In this document: positions 42,488 to 50,465 of the stretch, one piece after another
Layout: each line of letters begins with the position of its first letter
Numbering within the stretch: position 1 is the stretch's first letter
Assembly: GCA_017517325.1 (NCBI GenBank)
Contig: JAFWZW010000010.1
Location: 234,763 to 298,762 of the forward strand
Length of the DNA stretch: 64,000 bases
Source: Clostridia bacterium
Lineage (GTDB): Bacteria; Bacillota; Clostridia; Oscillospirales; SIG627
Reading direction: 5' to 3'
The notes under the pieces: generated by a model
Told to the model about the DNA's origin: nothing
What the model saw: only the letters and a program-made list of their open reading frames with translations
The model's database searches: none
Made by a program: the position numbers and the translations under genes

Positions 42488-44182
42488 TTACGCGTTTCTG
42501 CGGATCTTACGAGTGGTGGTCTTTTCAAATTCCTTGTCGCGGATCTTCACGGAGGCGACCTGCTTGTACATGGGCAGATGCGCCGTAAGAGCGTGAATGT
42601 CGGAAAGGATCTTATCGTCGGCAGGTGCGCCGCCCATTTCCTTCACGTGATCCTTGGAAAGGAACAGCTCCGCTTGAATGGCGGTCTTGCCCTTGGCATC
42701 CTTCACGCCGCGCACCACGGCCTCGGCAATGTAGGGCACGTTCATAATGTAATTTTCCAGCTCTTCTGGGTAAACGTTCTTGCCGCTGTCCAAAACGATC
42801 AGGTTCTTGCAACGACCCGTGATGGAAAGATACCCTCTCTCATCAATATTACCAAGGTCACCGGTGTGGAACCAGCCGTCGATCATAGCGGCGGCGGTGG
42901 CTTCGGGGTTCTTGTAATAACCCATCATCACCGTCTTACCCTTCACGCAGATCTCACCGTTTCCGTCTTCACCGGGGTTATCGATGCGTACCTCAAGGCA
43001 AGGCAGGGGCAGACCTACGGTTTCGGGATCGGCGTACTTGTTATTTCGGTTTACGCTTACCAAGGGCGAGCACTCGGTAATACCGTAGCCCTGACATACG
43101 GTGATACCCACCGTCTCAAAGAAGTTGATCACCTCGGGGCGCAGGGGGGCGGCACCCACCACCATCAGCCTCAGGTTACCGCCGAAGGTCTCGTGGAGCT
43201 CTGCAAAAAGCTTTCTGCGCACGTCAATGCCCAATTTCAAAAGGAGCTTGGAGATCTTGGCACCCTTTTGGAAGGTCTCCCACTTGCCGCGCTCTTCCAT
43301 GGTAGCGCGGATCTTTTTATAGAACATTTCAAGGAATGCGGGTACGAGATAAATAAAGTCAGGCTGATACAGCTTGAGATTCTTCAGGATCGCCGCCAGA
43401 GAATCGTTGATGCAGGTAACGGCGTGGCGGTGCAGATATACCAGAAGACCCACCACCGCTTCGTAGGTGTGGTGATAAGGCAGAACGGAAAGACCCACCG
43501 TGAGAATATCTGCCACCTGCAGACCGTGGTACACCTCGCAAACCAGGTTTTCTTCAGAGAGCATAACGCCCTTTGCGATCCCCGTGGTACCGGAGGTATA
43601 AACCAGCATTTTCAATTCGTGGATATCGGAAGAAGTCATATTGGAGGTGTATTCGTCGTACCCCTCCGCCAAAAGGGCCTTGCCCTTTTCCTTCAGCTTG
43701 TTAAAGGAAAGAAATTCCCCTTCGTCCTCTTCACGGTCAAAGCCGATGAAGTAGCGGACCTCCTTCAGCTCCTCTCTCTTTTCGTGGAAAAGCTGCTCAA
43801 ACTGCTTGGAATAGAAGATCACCCTGGCATCGCCGGAGGAGAGAACGTACATCAGATCCTCAGGGGGAAGAAGCTTATCTACCGGGAGATAAACGCCGCG
43901 GGAGCAAAGCACGGAAAGATACACGTTGATCCAGTTGTAGCTGTTATCCGCCACACAGGCAATGTGCTCCTTGTCTACCCCCAGGTGAGAGAGCGCACTG
44001 CCAAGGGCTCTTACGTCTTCACCAAAGCCGCGGTAGGTAACCTCCTGCACTTCCTGAGCGGCATTCTTAAAGCGATAGGCCACCTTATCGGGGCATTCGT
44101 TTTCCGCCTGCGTAATAATATCGACGATGCGATCGATCTTTGATACCTCGTTGTAAGGAAGAAACTTGTATTTTTTTGCCAT
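42488..44182 (-). CDS. AMP-dependent synthetase, long-chain acyl-CoA ligase-like
   Basis: This 564-residue adenylate-forming enzyme activates a carboxylic acid, probably a fatty acid. Visible motifs are the P-loop-like LVYTSGTTGIAKGVMLS (near residue 195), YGITECSPL (near 340), GWFHTGDLG (near 440) and a final K-x-x-R-x-x-IRRNA region. The motifs are those of acyl-CoA synthetases. The start MAKKYKFLP is set by AAAGGA; an ATG 18 bases earlier overlaps this site. It has no membrane segment. It is divergent from the DUF1836 gene and stands alone, so the acid is unknown. Confidence 0.92.
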   Translation of the reverse strand: MAKKYKFLPYNEVSKIDRIVDIITQAENECPDKVAYRFKNAAQEVQEVTYRGFGEDVRALGSALSHLGVDKEHIACVADNSYNWINVYLSVLCSRGVYLPVDKLLPPEDLMYVLSSGDARVIFYSKQFEQLFHEKREELKEVRYFIGFDREEDEGEFLSFNKLKEKGKALLAEGYDEYTSNMTSSDIHELKMLVYTSGTTGIAKGVMLSEENLVCEVYHGLQVADILTVGLSVLPYHHTYEAVVGLLVYLHRHAVTCINDSLAAILKNLKLYQPDFIYLVPAFLEMFYKKIRATMEERGKWETFQKGAKISKLLLKLGIDVRRKLFAELHETFGGNLRLMVVGAAPLRPEVINFFETVGITVCQGYGITECSPLVSVNRNNKYADPETVGLPLPCLEVRIDNPGEDGNGEICVKGKTVMMGYYKNPEATAAAMIDGWFHTGDLGNIDERGYLSITGRCKNLIVLDSGKNVYPEELENYIMNVPYIAEAVVRGVKDAKGKTAIQAELFLSKDHVKEMGGAPADDKILSDIHALTAHLPMYKQVASVKIRDKEFEKTTTRKIRRNA

Positions 44183-44215
44183 AACGATTTCCTTTCTCAT
44201 CTGGTTTTCGAAACT

Positions 44216-44244
44216 ATGTTATCAAATTTTCGGTACAATGTCAA
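44216..44244 (-). promoter_or_regulatory. Promoter of the acyl-CoA ligase gene
   Basis: On the complement TTGACA (44244-44239), 17 bases and TAACAT (44221-44216). Confidence 0.7.
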
Positions 44245-44278
44245 TAGGTTTATTTTCTTTTTTTCTGTTTTTCATCTC

Positions 44279-44307
44279 TTGACGATAGCACAAAGCTATG
44301 ATACAAT
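44279..44307 (+). promoter_or_regulatory. Promoter of the DUF1836 gene
   Basis: TTGACG (44279-44284), 17 bases and TACAAT (44302-44307). Confidence 0.65.
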
Positions 44308-44350
44308 AACTATGTTAACATATTTTGAATTGATTTGCAAGGTGAACGAT

Positions 44351-44908
44351 ATGAAAAAAGCATTGATGCCCACAGCGCCCCCCTCCTGGGCAGATTTCCC
44401 CGATATTGAGCTTTATATGGATCAGGTGATCTCGGTGCTGGAAAAGCACCTGTCCCCTTATTTTGAGGAAAAGTGCATTACCTCTACCATGATCAATAAC
44501 TACGTAAAGCAAAAGCTTATCCCTCCGCCGCAGAATAAGCGCTACACCCGCGGGCAGCTGGCGCGTCTGTTTATGATCTGCATCCTCAAAAGCTTTATGC
44601 AGCTTTCCGATATAGCCGCCCTTTTGGACGAGCTGTGCAAGCCCCGCTCTCAGGAGGAGACCTATTCCCTTTTTTCTGCTGAGCTGAACGAGGCCCTTCT
44701 CTCCGTATTCGGCGGGGCGAAGCCCTCTCAGGAGGCCGCCGCCCCCGTGGAAAACGCCCTGCACACCGCTCTGACGGCCTTCGCCGCCATTCTCTACGCC
44801 CGCCAGAGCTTCCGCCGCGCAGAAGCGGAGCTGATCCCCCCCGCTACGGAGGAGACCAAAGAAAAAAAGAAAAAAGAAGATAAGTCCGAAAAAAAGAAAA
44901 AGGACTGA
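44351..44908 (+). CDS. DUF1836 protein, MerR-like DNA-binding
   Basis: This 185-residue protein starts MKKALMPTAPPSWADFPDIELYMDQV, preceded by AAGGTGA. It carries the DUF1836 pattern: ITSTMINNYVKQKLIPPPQNKRYTRGQLARLFMICILK resembles a MerR-type winged helix, in which the Y-T-R-x-Q-L segment follows the recognition helix. The last 25 residues are a Lys/Glu-rich tail. DUF1836 proteins are common in Clostridia and are presumed regulators. It is divergent from the acyl-CoA ligase gene and may control it. A repeat begins directly after its stop. Confidence 0.85.
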   Translation: MKKALMPTAPPSWADFPDIELYMDQVISVLEKHLSPYFEEKCITSTMINNYVKQKLIPPPQNKRYTRGQLARLFMICILKSFMQLSDIAALLDELCKPRSQEETYSLFSAELNEALLSVFGGAKPSQEAAAPVENALHTALTAFAAILYARQSFRRAEAELIPPATEETKEKKKKEDKSEKKKKD

Positions 44909-44910
44909 TC

Positions 44911-45083
44911 CCCGCCCTCGCCGGGCATGCCTCCTTTCTTTGAAAAGAAAGTGACACCTTGGAACCGTGACTCTGCCATCGCCATTCGGCTCGGCACAGT
45001 CGGGTTCCGGCGGTCGAAAAGACATCGAAAATGACACCCGTGTCATTTTCTCGCTTTCCGCAAAGAAACTTCGCACTGAAAAT
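44911..45083 (+). repeat. Dispersed hairpin repeat, class A copy 5 (long, with 44-base insert)
   Basis: It begins two bases after the DUF1836 stop with GCCCTCGCCGGGC and CTTTCTTT-ga-AAAGAAAG, then a long inverted repeat GGAACC...GGTTCC. A 24-base palindrome GAAAATGACAC-cc-GTGTCATTTTC follows inside the insert. It ends AAACTTCGCACTG. Positions 44951-45067 are identical to 63884-64000. Confidence 0.88.
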
Positions 45084-45122
45084 ATAAAAAAGTATCATCT
45101 ATCACAGTTTTGATTTTTGCAT

Positions 45123-45165
45123 AAAAAATGCTCTGTACCTTGTTCGTACAGAGCATTCTTTTTTA
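45123..45165. terminator. Terminator-like hairpin of the GCTCTGTAC type
   Basis: ATGCTCTGTAC pairs with GTACAGAGCAT and is flanked by A and T runs. It is the same stem as at 22577. Confidence 0.75.
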
Positions 45166-45170
45166 TTCCA

Positions 45171-45246
45171 TTACGAAAGTTTTTGGAGGTTTGGAGCCTT
45201 TTTTCAAAAAGGTTCCAAGCAGGTCGTAGGGCGGCAGCCCTGCATA
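45171..45246 (-). repeat. Dispersed hairpin repeat, class B copy 4
   Basis: CATTACGAAAGTTTTTGGAGG leads to TTGGAGCCTTTTT-tc-AAAAAGGTTCCAA, with one G-T wobble, then GCAGG...CCCTGC. It reaches the stop of the glycosidase gene. Confidence 0.8.
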
Positions 45247-45249
45247 CAC

Positions 45250-46935
45250 TTACACTTCCCTTGACAGAAGATCAAAGGTCAGGGTGTTGCTCCAGCCGTA
45301 ATCGCGAATGGCCTGAGGGCGGATCTCAAAATCATAAGGCTCAAAGGGCGGGCCCTTGCGGTTCAGCTCCCAAGGCGCACGGCAGTTTTCGCTGTCGTAA
45401 AATTCAAAGAGAACGCCTCCCTTGCGGTACCAGAAATTCACCGTGGAAAGGGTGTTTTCGCGGAGAGAGCGGGCGCATTCCTCAAAGCCGTATTGCTCCA
45501 GCCCTTCTATGATCATATAGTTATAATTGATCCAAACGGGGCCCCGCCACATATCAGAGCCGAAGGTGGCATCCTTTTTGGAAATACTGGGCACGGAAAA
45601 AGGAGTTGCAAAGCTTTCGGGATCCTGTAAATGCCCCAAGAGCGCTTCCGCCTGCTTCGGACTGCAAATCCCTGCAAGGAGCGGAAGGAAGGAGGAGACC
45701 GCCCACACCTTGTGGTGCGCACCCTTCTTCAGGTTATAATCAAAGTAGAAGCCGTCTTCCTCGCTCCAGAGGATACGGTCGATCTCCTGCCGAAGCTCCG
45801 CAAAGCGCTGATCCCAGATCTCTCCCGATTCCCCCAATTCCCGCGCAATGGCCGCCAGGTGGCGAGCTTCGTTTGCCATAAAGCAGGAAAGGTCAATAGC
45901 AAGAAGGGTATCCTCCGTATCAAAACGGGGTGAGTTATCCATACCGCATTCATCACAGCGGCAGTTTTTATCGGCCTTGGTATACCAGGCGTAAAGAGAA
46001 GCGCCCTGGGGGCGGCGGTTTTCACGGAGCCATTCCCAGAAGCGGGCGGCGGCGGTATAGACCTGCTTTAAAAAGGCACGGTCACCGCTTTTTTCGTATA
46101 CCTTCCGTGCACCCCAGGCAAGAACGGGAGGCTGGGTGATCTTGGACCGTTTCTCCCAGTTGGCAAAGTGCGGAATAAAGCCGTCATCCCCTTGGAGATC
46201 CACCACCGCCAGGATCAGCTCCTGAGCCAAGGCGGGGTCAATATTCCGAAAGCCGATGGCGTGGAACACCGAATCCCAAAGCCAAAGGCCCCTATGGGGC
46301 AAGCGGTCGGGAGTAGACCAGGTGTGGGAAAAATTCCCCTCGGGAGAATAAAGCTGGGTCTTCATGGTGGAGAGGCATTTGGCGTAAAGCCTTGCGTAAG
46401 GGTGATCCTCCTTCAGAGAGAAGCGGCGGTACAGCGCCAGCTTTTCTTCGTATTCCGCGTCTGCGTCAAGCAAGACACCTTCCTCTGCCAGAGCACGCAC
46501 CGTATCCGCAGAATGACCGAAGGCCAAGGCGAAGCGATCCCCACGGGTCAAAAGGGCGCTGAAGTCACCGTCTCCCGTATTCTGGATCAAAAGGTCGTCC
46601 TCCTTCAGGATCTGTGCATCTCCGTGGCAAAGAAGGATCGGCGCCGCAGGAGAAGCAAGCCTTCCCACGATCAGGTGCCGCCGTGCGTAAACCACGCGGC
46701 AAGTCTCCCCTTTTTCACCCAAAAGAGAAAGGAAATCTCCTCCGATCCCCTCAAAGGCAGGGCGAATTTTTCCCAGCCTCGTCAGGATCAATTCCCTTTT
46801 TACCTTACTGAAAAAACGGATTCCCACACGGTCGGAATCCAAAATCCCCACAAAATCGTCGGAAGCAAAAGAGTCCCCGTCAAGAGCGGAATAAGCAAAA
46901 AGCTGCCCACCGCTCCATACGTTAGAAAGTACCAT
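45250..46935 (-). CDS. GH63/MGH1-like glycoside hydrolase, intracellular
   Basis: This 561-residue protein has an N-terminal beta domain (about residues 1-190) followed by an alpha/alpha toroid. Motifs match GH63-clan glucosidases and mannosylglycerate hydrolase-like (MGH1) enzymes: LWLWDSVFHAIGFRNIDPALA (near residue 230, with the general-acid Asp), a Cys-rich CRCDECGMDNSPRFD (near 350) and FGSDMWRGPVWINYNYMI (near 475, with the base). AAGGAG decides the start. No signal peptide is present. It cleaves alpha-glucosyl, alpha-mannosyl or glycerate-linked oligosaccharides in the cytosol. Confidence 0.87.
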   Translation of the reverse strand: MVLSNVWSGGQLFAYSALDGDSFASDDFVGILDSDRVGIRFFSKVKRELILTRLGKIRPAFEGIGGDFLSLLGEKGETCRVVYARRHLIVGRLASPAAPILLCHGDAQILKEDDLLIQNTGDGDFSALLTRGDRFALAFGHSADTVRALAEEGVLLDADAEYEEKLALYRRFSLKEDHPYARLYAKCLSTMKTQLYSPEGNFSHTWSTPDRLPHRGLWLWDSVFHAIGFRNIDPALAQELILAVVDLQGDDGFIPHFANWEKRSKITQPPVLAWGARKVYEKSGDRAFLKQVYTAAARFWEWLRENRRPQGASLYAWYTKADKNCRCDECGMDNSPRFDTEDTLLAIDLSCFMANEARHLAAIARELGESGEIWDQRFAELRQEIDRILWSEEDGFYFDYNLKKGAHHKVWAVSSFLPLLAGICSPKQAEALLGHLQDPESFATPFSVPSISKKDATFGSDMWRGPVWINYNYMIIEGLEQYGFEECARSLRENTLSTVNFWYRKGGVLFEFYDSENCRAPWELNRKGPPFEPYDFEIRPQAIRDYGWSNTLTFDLLSREV

Positions 46936-46963
46936 AATACACTCTCCTTTTTTTAGTTCGCCC

Positions 46964-46992
46964 ATTCTATCACACACCTCACCAAAAAGCAA
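46964..46992 (-). promoter_or_regulatory. Promoter of the GH63-like gene
   Basis: On the complement TTGCTT (46992-46987), 17 bases and TAGAAT (46969-46964). Confidence 0.55.
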
Positions 46993-46999
46993 CCCTATG

Positions 47000-47058
47000 C
47001 CTCGCCGGGCAGGCGTTCCTTCTTTTGAAAAAGAAGGAACCAAGAAAACTTTATGCCA
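47000..47058 (+). repeat. Dispersed hairpin repeat, class A copy 6
   Basis: CCTCGCCGGGC is followed by GTTCCTTCTTTT-ga-AAAAGAAGGAAC (47015-47040), then AAAACTTTATGCC. The next 150 bases are AT-rich and show no gene. Confidence 0.75.
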
Positions 47059-47206
47059 AAAAACAGAAATACGATCATATATCGCAAATTAAGTTTAGTT
47101 AATACAACAAAAAACAAATAAAAGTAAAGCCTCAGCCGATCTGCCGCCCCAGCCGCTGAAGCGGCCGCAGAGTCGGGTACTTATAAAACAATCAAGCTAT
47201 AAAGAA

Positions 47207-47240
47207 AATGCTCCGTACCTTGTTCGTACAGAGCATTTTT
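47207..47240. terminator. Terminator-like hairpin of the GCTCTGTAC type, one mismatch
   Basis: AATGCTCcGTAC pairs with GTACaGAGCATT, followed by a T run. Confidence 0.6.
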
Positions 47241-47272
47241 ACTAAATTTCAAAACCGTGATGGATGATTTTT

Positions 47273-47455
47273 ATGAAGCGGTGGCTTTGCCACCATGAAG
47301 CATTGGCTCCGCCAATGTGAAGCACAAGGCTGCGCCTTGTGTGAAGCAAAGCGCACCGATTATTTCAATGTGCCGCAGGCACGCTTCATAGCTTTTGGCA
47401 GCTTCATTCTTCATGCACCGCAAGGTGCGCTTCATTTTGCCCTTACGGGCAAAGA
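47273..47455. repeat. Tandem hairpin array with TGAAGC linkers that invert midway
   Basis: Successive units are GGTGGC-ttt-GCCACC, ATTGGC-tcc-GCCAAT, ACAAGGC-tgc-GCCTTGT, then GTGCC-gca-GGCAC, GCACC-gcaa-GGTGC and TTTGCCC-ttac-GGGCAAA. In the left half each hairpin is joined by TGAAGC, in the right half by its complement GCTTCA. Stems differ in sequence but pair perfectly. The last hairpin lies three bases from the HtrA stop and could act in its termination. Confidence 0.85.
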
Positions 47456-48850
47456 TCAATCGGGGGTGTATTCGTCCAGGGTAATTTCAAGGGTCAGAGT
47501 CTCGCCGCTGCGGTAAACCTCAAGCTTTACCGTATCCCCCGCCTTGTGGCGGTTCTTAGCGTTGATCAGCTGATTGGCGGATTCGATCTTGGTATCGTCA
47601 AGCTTGGTGATGATATCCCCCACCTTGATGCCGGCGCGGTTGGCGCAGGAATCCTTGCCCACTTCTTCTACCCGTGCGCCCTTGGCAGTCTCCACCAGAA
47701 CGCGTCTGCCGAATTCATCGGTGCCGTATTCGTAGCCCAAGGAATCGGAAACGGCAATGCCGAAGTTGGGGCGACCGGTAACGTAGCCGTGCTCCACCAG
47801 ATCCCTTGCAATGGTCATGGCATCGTTAATGGGAATACAGAAGCCGATGCCCTCCACACCGGTGGAAGCGTATTTGGCACTGGCAACGCCGATCACGGCG
47901 CCGGTAGCGTCAAAGGCAGGGCCGCCGGAGTTGCCGGAGTTAATGGCCGTATCGGTCTGGAAGGTGGTAATATTGTGTTCGCCCGTGTTAATCGTGCGAT
48001 TTACTGCAGAAACGATACCCTTGGTCAGGGTAAAGGTCAGGTCACCCAAGGGGTTACCGATGATGAGCACGTCCTCGCCCACCTTCAGATCCTCCGAATT
48101 GGCAATGGTCACGTGCTTCAGACCCTTTGCTTCCACCTTCAGAACGGCAATGTCGTTGATCTCGTCACCGCCGATAAAGGTAGCGGTATAGGAATCCCCG
48201 TTGTGCAGGGTCACGGCAATGTCCTCGCTCTCCTCCACCACGTGGTGGTTGGTGAGAATATAACCGTTTTCGGAATCGATCACAAAGCCGGAGCCGGTAG
48301 ATTGCCCCATACGGTAATTGGCGGTAACGAATACCACGCTTTCCACGTTCTTTTCGTAAAGCTCGGAAGCGGTAAGGGTATCCCCCGTGTAATCATCCGA
48401 AACGATGGGGTTCTTGCTGTCGGGCTCGTCGTTTTCCACGATGGGCGCGTTCTGCACCGGATCCTCGGTCTTTTTCCCTTCCTCGGTCTTCACCGTTTCC
48501 TCTGCGTCAGGCTCTTTCTGTGCGATCTGCAGAGCGCCACCGGCGATCAGGGCAAAAAGCCCGCATACCAACAAAAGGTACAGTGCCGCAAGGCCGATCA
48601 CCCAGCCTGAGACCTTTTTAGGCTTTTTGGGGGGCTTGGGCTGCTGGGGCTGCTGATAATACCCCCCGCCGTATGCACTTTGCTGCCAGGGATTGGGGGC
48701 GCCGTAGGGCGCCTGATTCGAGGTCTGATTCCGGGGCTCCTCGTTTTGAGGCGCAGGGGTAGGAGCCTCCTGCTGAGGAGGCGTCTGCTCCGAGGGGGTA
48801 CCCTCGGGCTTGTTATCTTCAGGATTAAAGAAGTTTCTCTCGTCTGTCAT
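47456..48850 (-). CDS. HtrA/DegP-type membrane serine protease with PDZ domain
   Basis: This 464-residue surface protease has a cytoplasmic Pro/Gln-rich, disordered N-terminus (about residues 1-80), one membrane helix (about 83-106), an acidic linker and a trypsin-like domain. The catalytic triad lies in ILTNHHVV (His, near 204), NDIAVLKV (Asp, near 232) and GNSGGP (Ser, near 307). A PDZ domain occupies about 365-460 (AGIKVGDIITKLDD). It degrades or refolds damaged exported proteins. ATG 48850 is preferred over GTG 48856 because AAGGTG is correctly spaced for it. Confidence 0.95.
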   Translation of the reverse strand: MTDERNFFNPEDNKPEGTPSEQTPPQQEAPTPAPQNEEPRNQTSNQAPYGAPNPWQQSAYGGGYYQQPQQPKPPKKPKKVSGWVIGLAALYLLLVCGLFALIAGGALQIAQKEPDAEETVKTEEGKKTEDPVQNAPIVENDEPDSKNPIVSDDYTGDTLTASELYEKNVESVVFVTANYRMGQSTGSGFVIDSENGYILTNHHVVEESEDIAVTLHNGDSYTATFIGGDEINDIAVLKVEAKGLKHVTIANSEDLKVGEDVLIIGNPLGDLTFTLTKGIVSAVNRTINTGEHNITTFQTDTAINSGNSGGPAFDATGAVIGVASAKYASTGVEGIGFCIPINDAMTIARDLVEHGYVTGRPNFGIAVSDSLGYEYGTDEFGRRVLVETAKGARVEEVGKDSCANRAGIKVGDIITKLDDTKIESANQLINAKNRHKAGDTVKLEVYRSGETLTLEITLDEYTPD

Positions 48851-48930
48851 AGTCACACCTTCCTTGCTTGGTCGTTTGCCTTATTGTAAAAGGGAAAGAT
48901 GAATACTGTGTGAAAATTTACTGAAAATCG

Positions 48931-49479
48931 TTACTGTCCCAAGAAAGCGCGGGAATTGTAGAAGCGCAGAACCTTTTCAGCCTTTTCCATAATTTCAAAA
49001 TACAAAAGGGTCTTTTTTCCGTCCTCCTCCCGCACGATGGCGTAGCGTGCGTAGGGGCTTTTCTTCTTGGTAGCGCAGAAAACGGTCTTATCCACACCGT
49101 TCAGGTCTGCCTTGGGCACCTCGCCGTTCTGCAAGGGCGCGATCTTTTCCACCCGTGCCAGCTTTGCGGTGTAATAGTGCTTGCGCTGACGTCTGCCGTA
49201 TACGATATCAAAGGAGATCTCCCCCTGATGAATGGTATATTCAAATTCAACAGAGACAAAGCGCCACAGAAACCAGATCACGTAAGCCGCCAAAATAAAG
49301 AAAATAGCACCCAAGCCGCCCACTGCGGGGAAAAGCACCATTAAAACGATAATTGCCATAACCAAAAGGATCGCACCGCAGATCAGCGCAATTCGTTTGG
49401 GAAGGACCAGCTTCGGCTCCTTCAAGGGCACAATATGCTCCACGTAATTGGGCAAAAATTCGTTTCCGTTTCCAGCCAT
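48931..49479 (-). CDS. Small membrane protein with two helices, unknown (possibly DUF6106)
   Basis: This 182-residue protein has two adjacent membrane helices (about residues 31-75) and a C-terminal cytosolic domain of beta strands: EFEYTIHQGEISFDIVYGRRQRKHYYTAKLARVEKIAP and ARYAIVREEDGKKTLLYFE. The pattern resembles PH-like or DUF6106 proteins of Clostridia; this is from memory of the family and not certain. The start MAGNGNEF is fixed by AAGGAG seven bases upstream. It follows no partner gene closely; the HtrA gene lies 80 bases further in the same direction. Confidence 0.72.
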   Translation of the reverse strand: MAGNGNEFLPNYVEHIVPLKEPKLVLPKRIALICGAILLVMAIIVLMVLFPAVGGLGAIFFILAAYVIWFLWRFVSVEFEYTIHQGEISFDIVYGRRQRKHYYTAKLARVEKIAPLQNGEVPKADLNGVDKTVFCATKKKSPYARYAIVREEDGKKTLLYFEIMEKAEKVLRFYNSRAFLGQ

Positions 49480-49567
49480 AGTATTTCTCCTTTTTGTCAT
49501 TTCTATCAGTTTACCATATATTTCTTAAAAATTCAAGGAATATTCTGTGAATTTCAGCAAACAAAAG

Positions 49568-49604
49568 AAAAGACACTTTCCTTTTTCGAAGAAGAGTGTC
49601 TTTT
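49568..49604 (-). terminator. Terminator of the 49612 membrane protein gene
   Basis: AAAGACACT pairs with AGTGTCTTT, with a partly paired inner segment; it lies eight bases after the stop. Confidence 0.65.
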
Positions 49605-49611
49605 CATAAGA

Positions 49612-50298
49612 TCAAAATGCCGCGGGATCGTTGGGCGGGCTTTGTTCGCCGTCGGAAAGAACGCGGGCCTCGGCAGGCTCAAAGGGAGCACCGTCGTTCC
49701 CTTGGGCGGGCGGGGTCTTACCGCCGCCGGGGTAGCGGTCCCGAAGGAGGAACATAATAACGGGCTGGCTGATATTGACGAAAACGGTCAATATCATATA
49801 GAGCGTTGCGTTATCGGGGTCAAAAAGCCGATAGATCTTATAAAGAGCAACGTAGTTCATCACTGCAAGCGCCAGCGCCACACCCATCATAAGAAGGTAG
49901 ATAATAAGGATCAAAAGAACGGCCACGAGGGATTCGTAAAGCCCCGCGATCACCGCAAAGAGAAAGATCAGCGGAAGAAAGAGAAAGATGGCAATGGCAA
50001 AAGCGGGGAGCAATTTACTCCAAGCGCCCTTTCCTTTCCCGTAATGCAGGTTGGATCTTTCCGCAAGGGTGCCGATGCACCACAGATTTCCAACGGGGAT
50101 CCAGGCAAGCCACGGATTTGAAATGCCCGCGTTCTTGCTCATTCCGTAAAGCCCCAAGCTCTGGAATACGTAGATCACGAAAGAAACGATCATGGTAAAC
50201 AAAAGGATCATCAGGTACGCACCGAAAAAGAGCACGAGCCCCTCCTCCAGCCTTTCGGCACCGCCGTAGCCGTCAAAATTCGCAAAGATCGGAAACAT
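49612..50298 (-). CDS. Integral membrane protein, unknown
   Basis: This 228-residue protein has about five hydrophobic segments. A central conserved-looking loop reads GLYGMSKNAGISNPWLAWIPVGNLWCIGTLAE, a type seen in many uncharacterised Clostridia membrane proteins, in which NPWLAWIP precedes the second half. The C-terminal 40 residues are Pro/Gly-rich and probably disordered in the cytosol. AGGAGGT lies before the ATG. It is divergent from rnfC with its own promoter. I cannot name a function. Confidence 0.75.
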   Translation of the reverse strand: MFPIFANFDGYGGAERLEEGLVLFFGAYLMILLFTMIVSFVIYVFQSLGLYGMSKNAGISNPWLAWIPVGNLWCIGTLAERSNLHYGKGKGAWSKLLPAFAIAIFLFLPLIFLFAVIAGLYESLVAVLLILIIYLLMMGVALALAVMNYVALYKIYRLFDPDNATLYMILTVFVNISQPVIMFLLRDRYPGGGKTPPAQGNDGAPFEPAEARVLSDGEQSPPNDPAAF

Positions 50299-50330
50299 TG
50301 AAAATACCTCCTTTTTTTCCTCTTTTTTTC

Positions 50331-50359
50331 AGTATAGCCCGCAGGCGTAATTCTGTCAA
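50331..50359 (-). promoter_or_regulatory. Promoter of the 49612 gene
   Basis: On the complement TTGACA (50359-50354), a 17-base spacer and TATACT (50336-50331). Confidence 0.8.
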
Positions 50360-50382
50360 TAAAGGGGGGATGAAAATTACTA

Positions 50383-50410
50383 TTGAAAAAAACGGAAAAA
50401 ATGGTATACT
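50383..50410 (+). promoter_or_regulatory. Promoter of rnfC
   Basis: TTGAAA (50383-50388), a 16-base spacer and TATACT (50405-50410). A small leader hairpin AAGGCGC-gttt-GCGCCTT follows at about 50422-50440, before the ribosome site. Confidence 0.65.
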
Positions 50411-50465
50411 AAAGATAAGGAAAAGGCGCGTTTGCGCCTTAAATTCCATTAAAGGAGGAACCTGT

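Noticed and set aside
44844-45098. Small open frames on the - strand across the class A repeats, also at 32710-32934 and 63731-63967
   Set aside because: The frames exist only because the repeat is conserved at DNA level. They lack starts with ribosome sites and are interrupted differently in each copy.
47273-47455. CRISPR array
   Set aside because: Units are self-complementary hairpins with a six-base linker. There are no uniform repeats of 25-37 bases with unique spacers and no cas genes.
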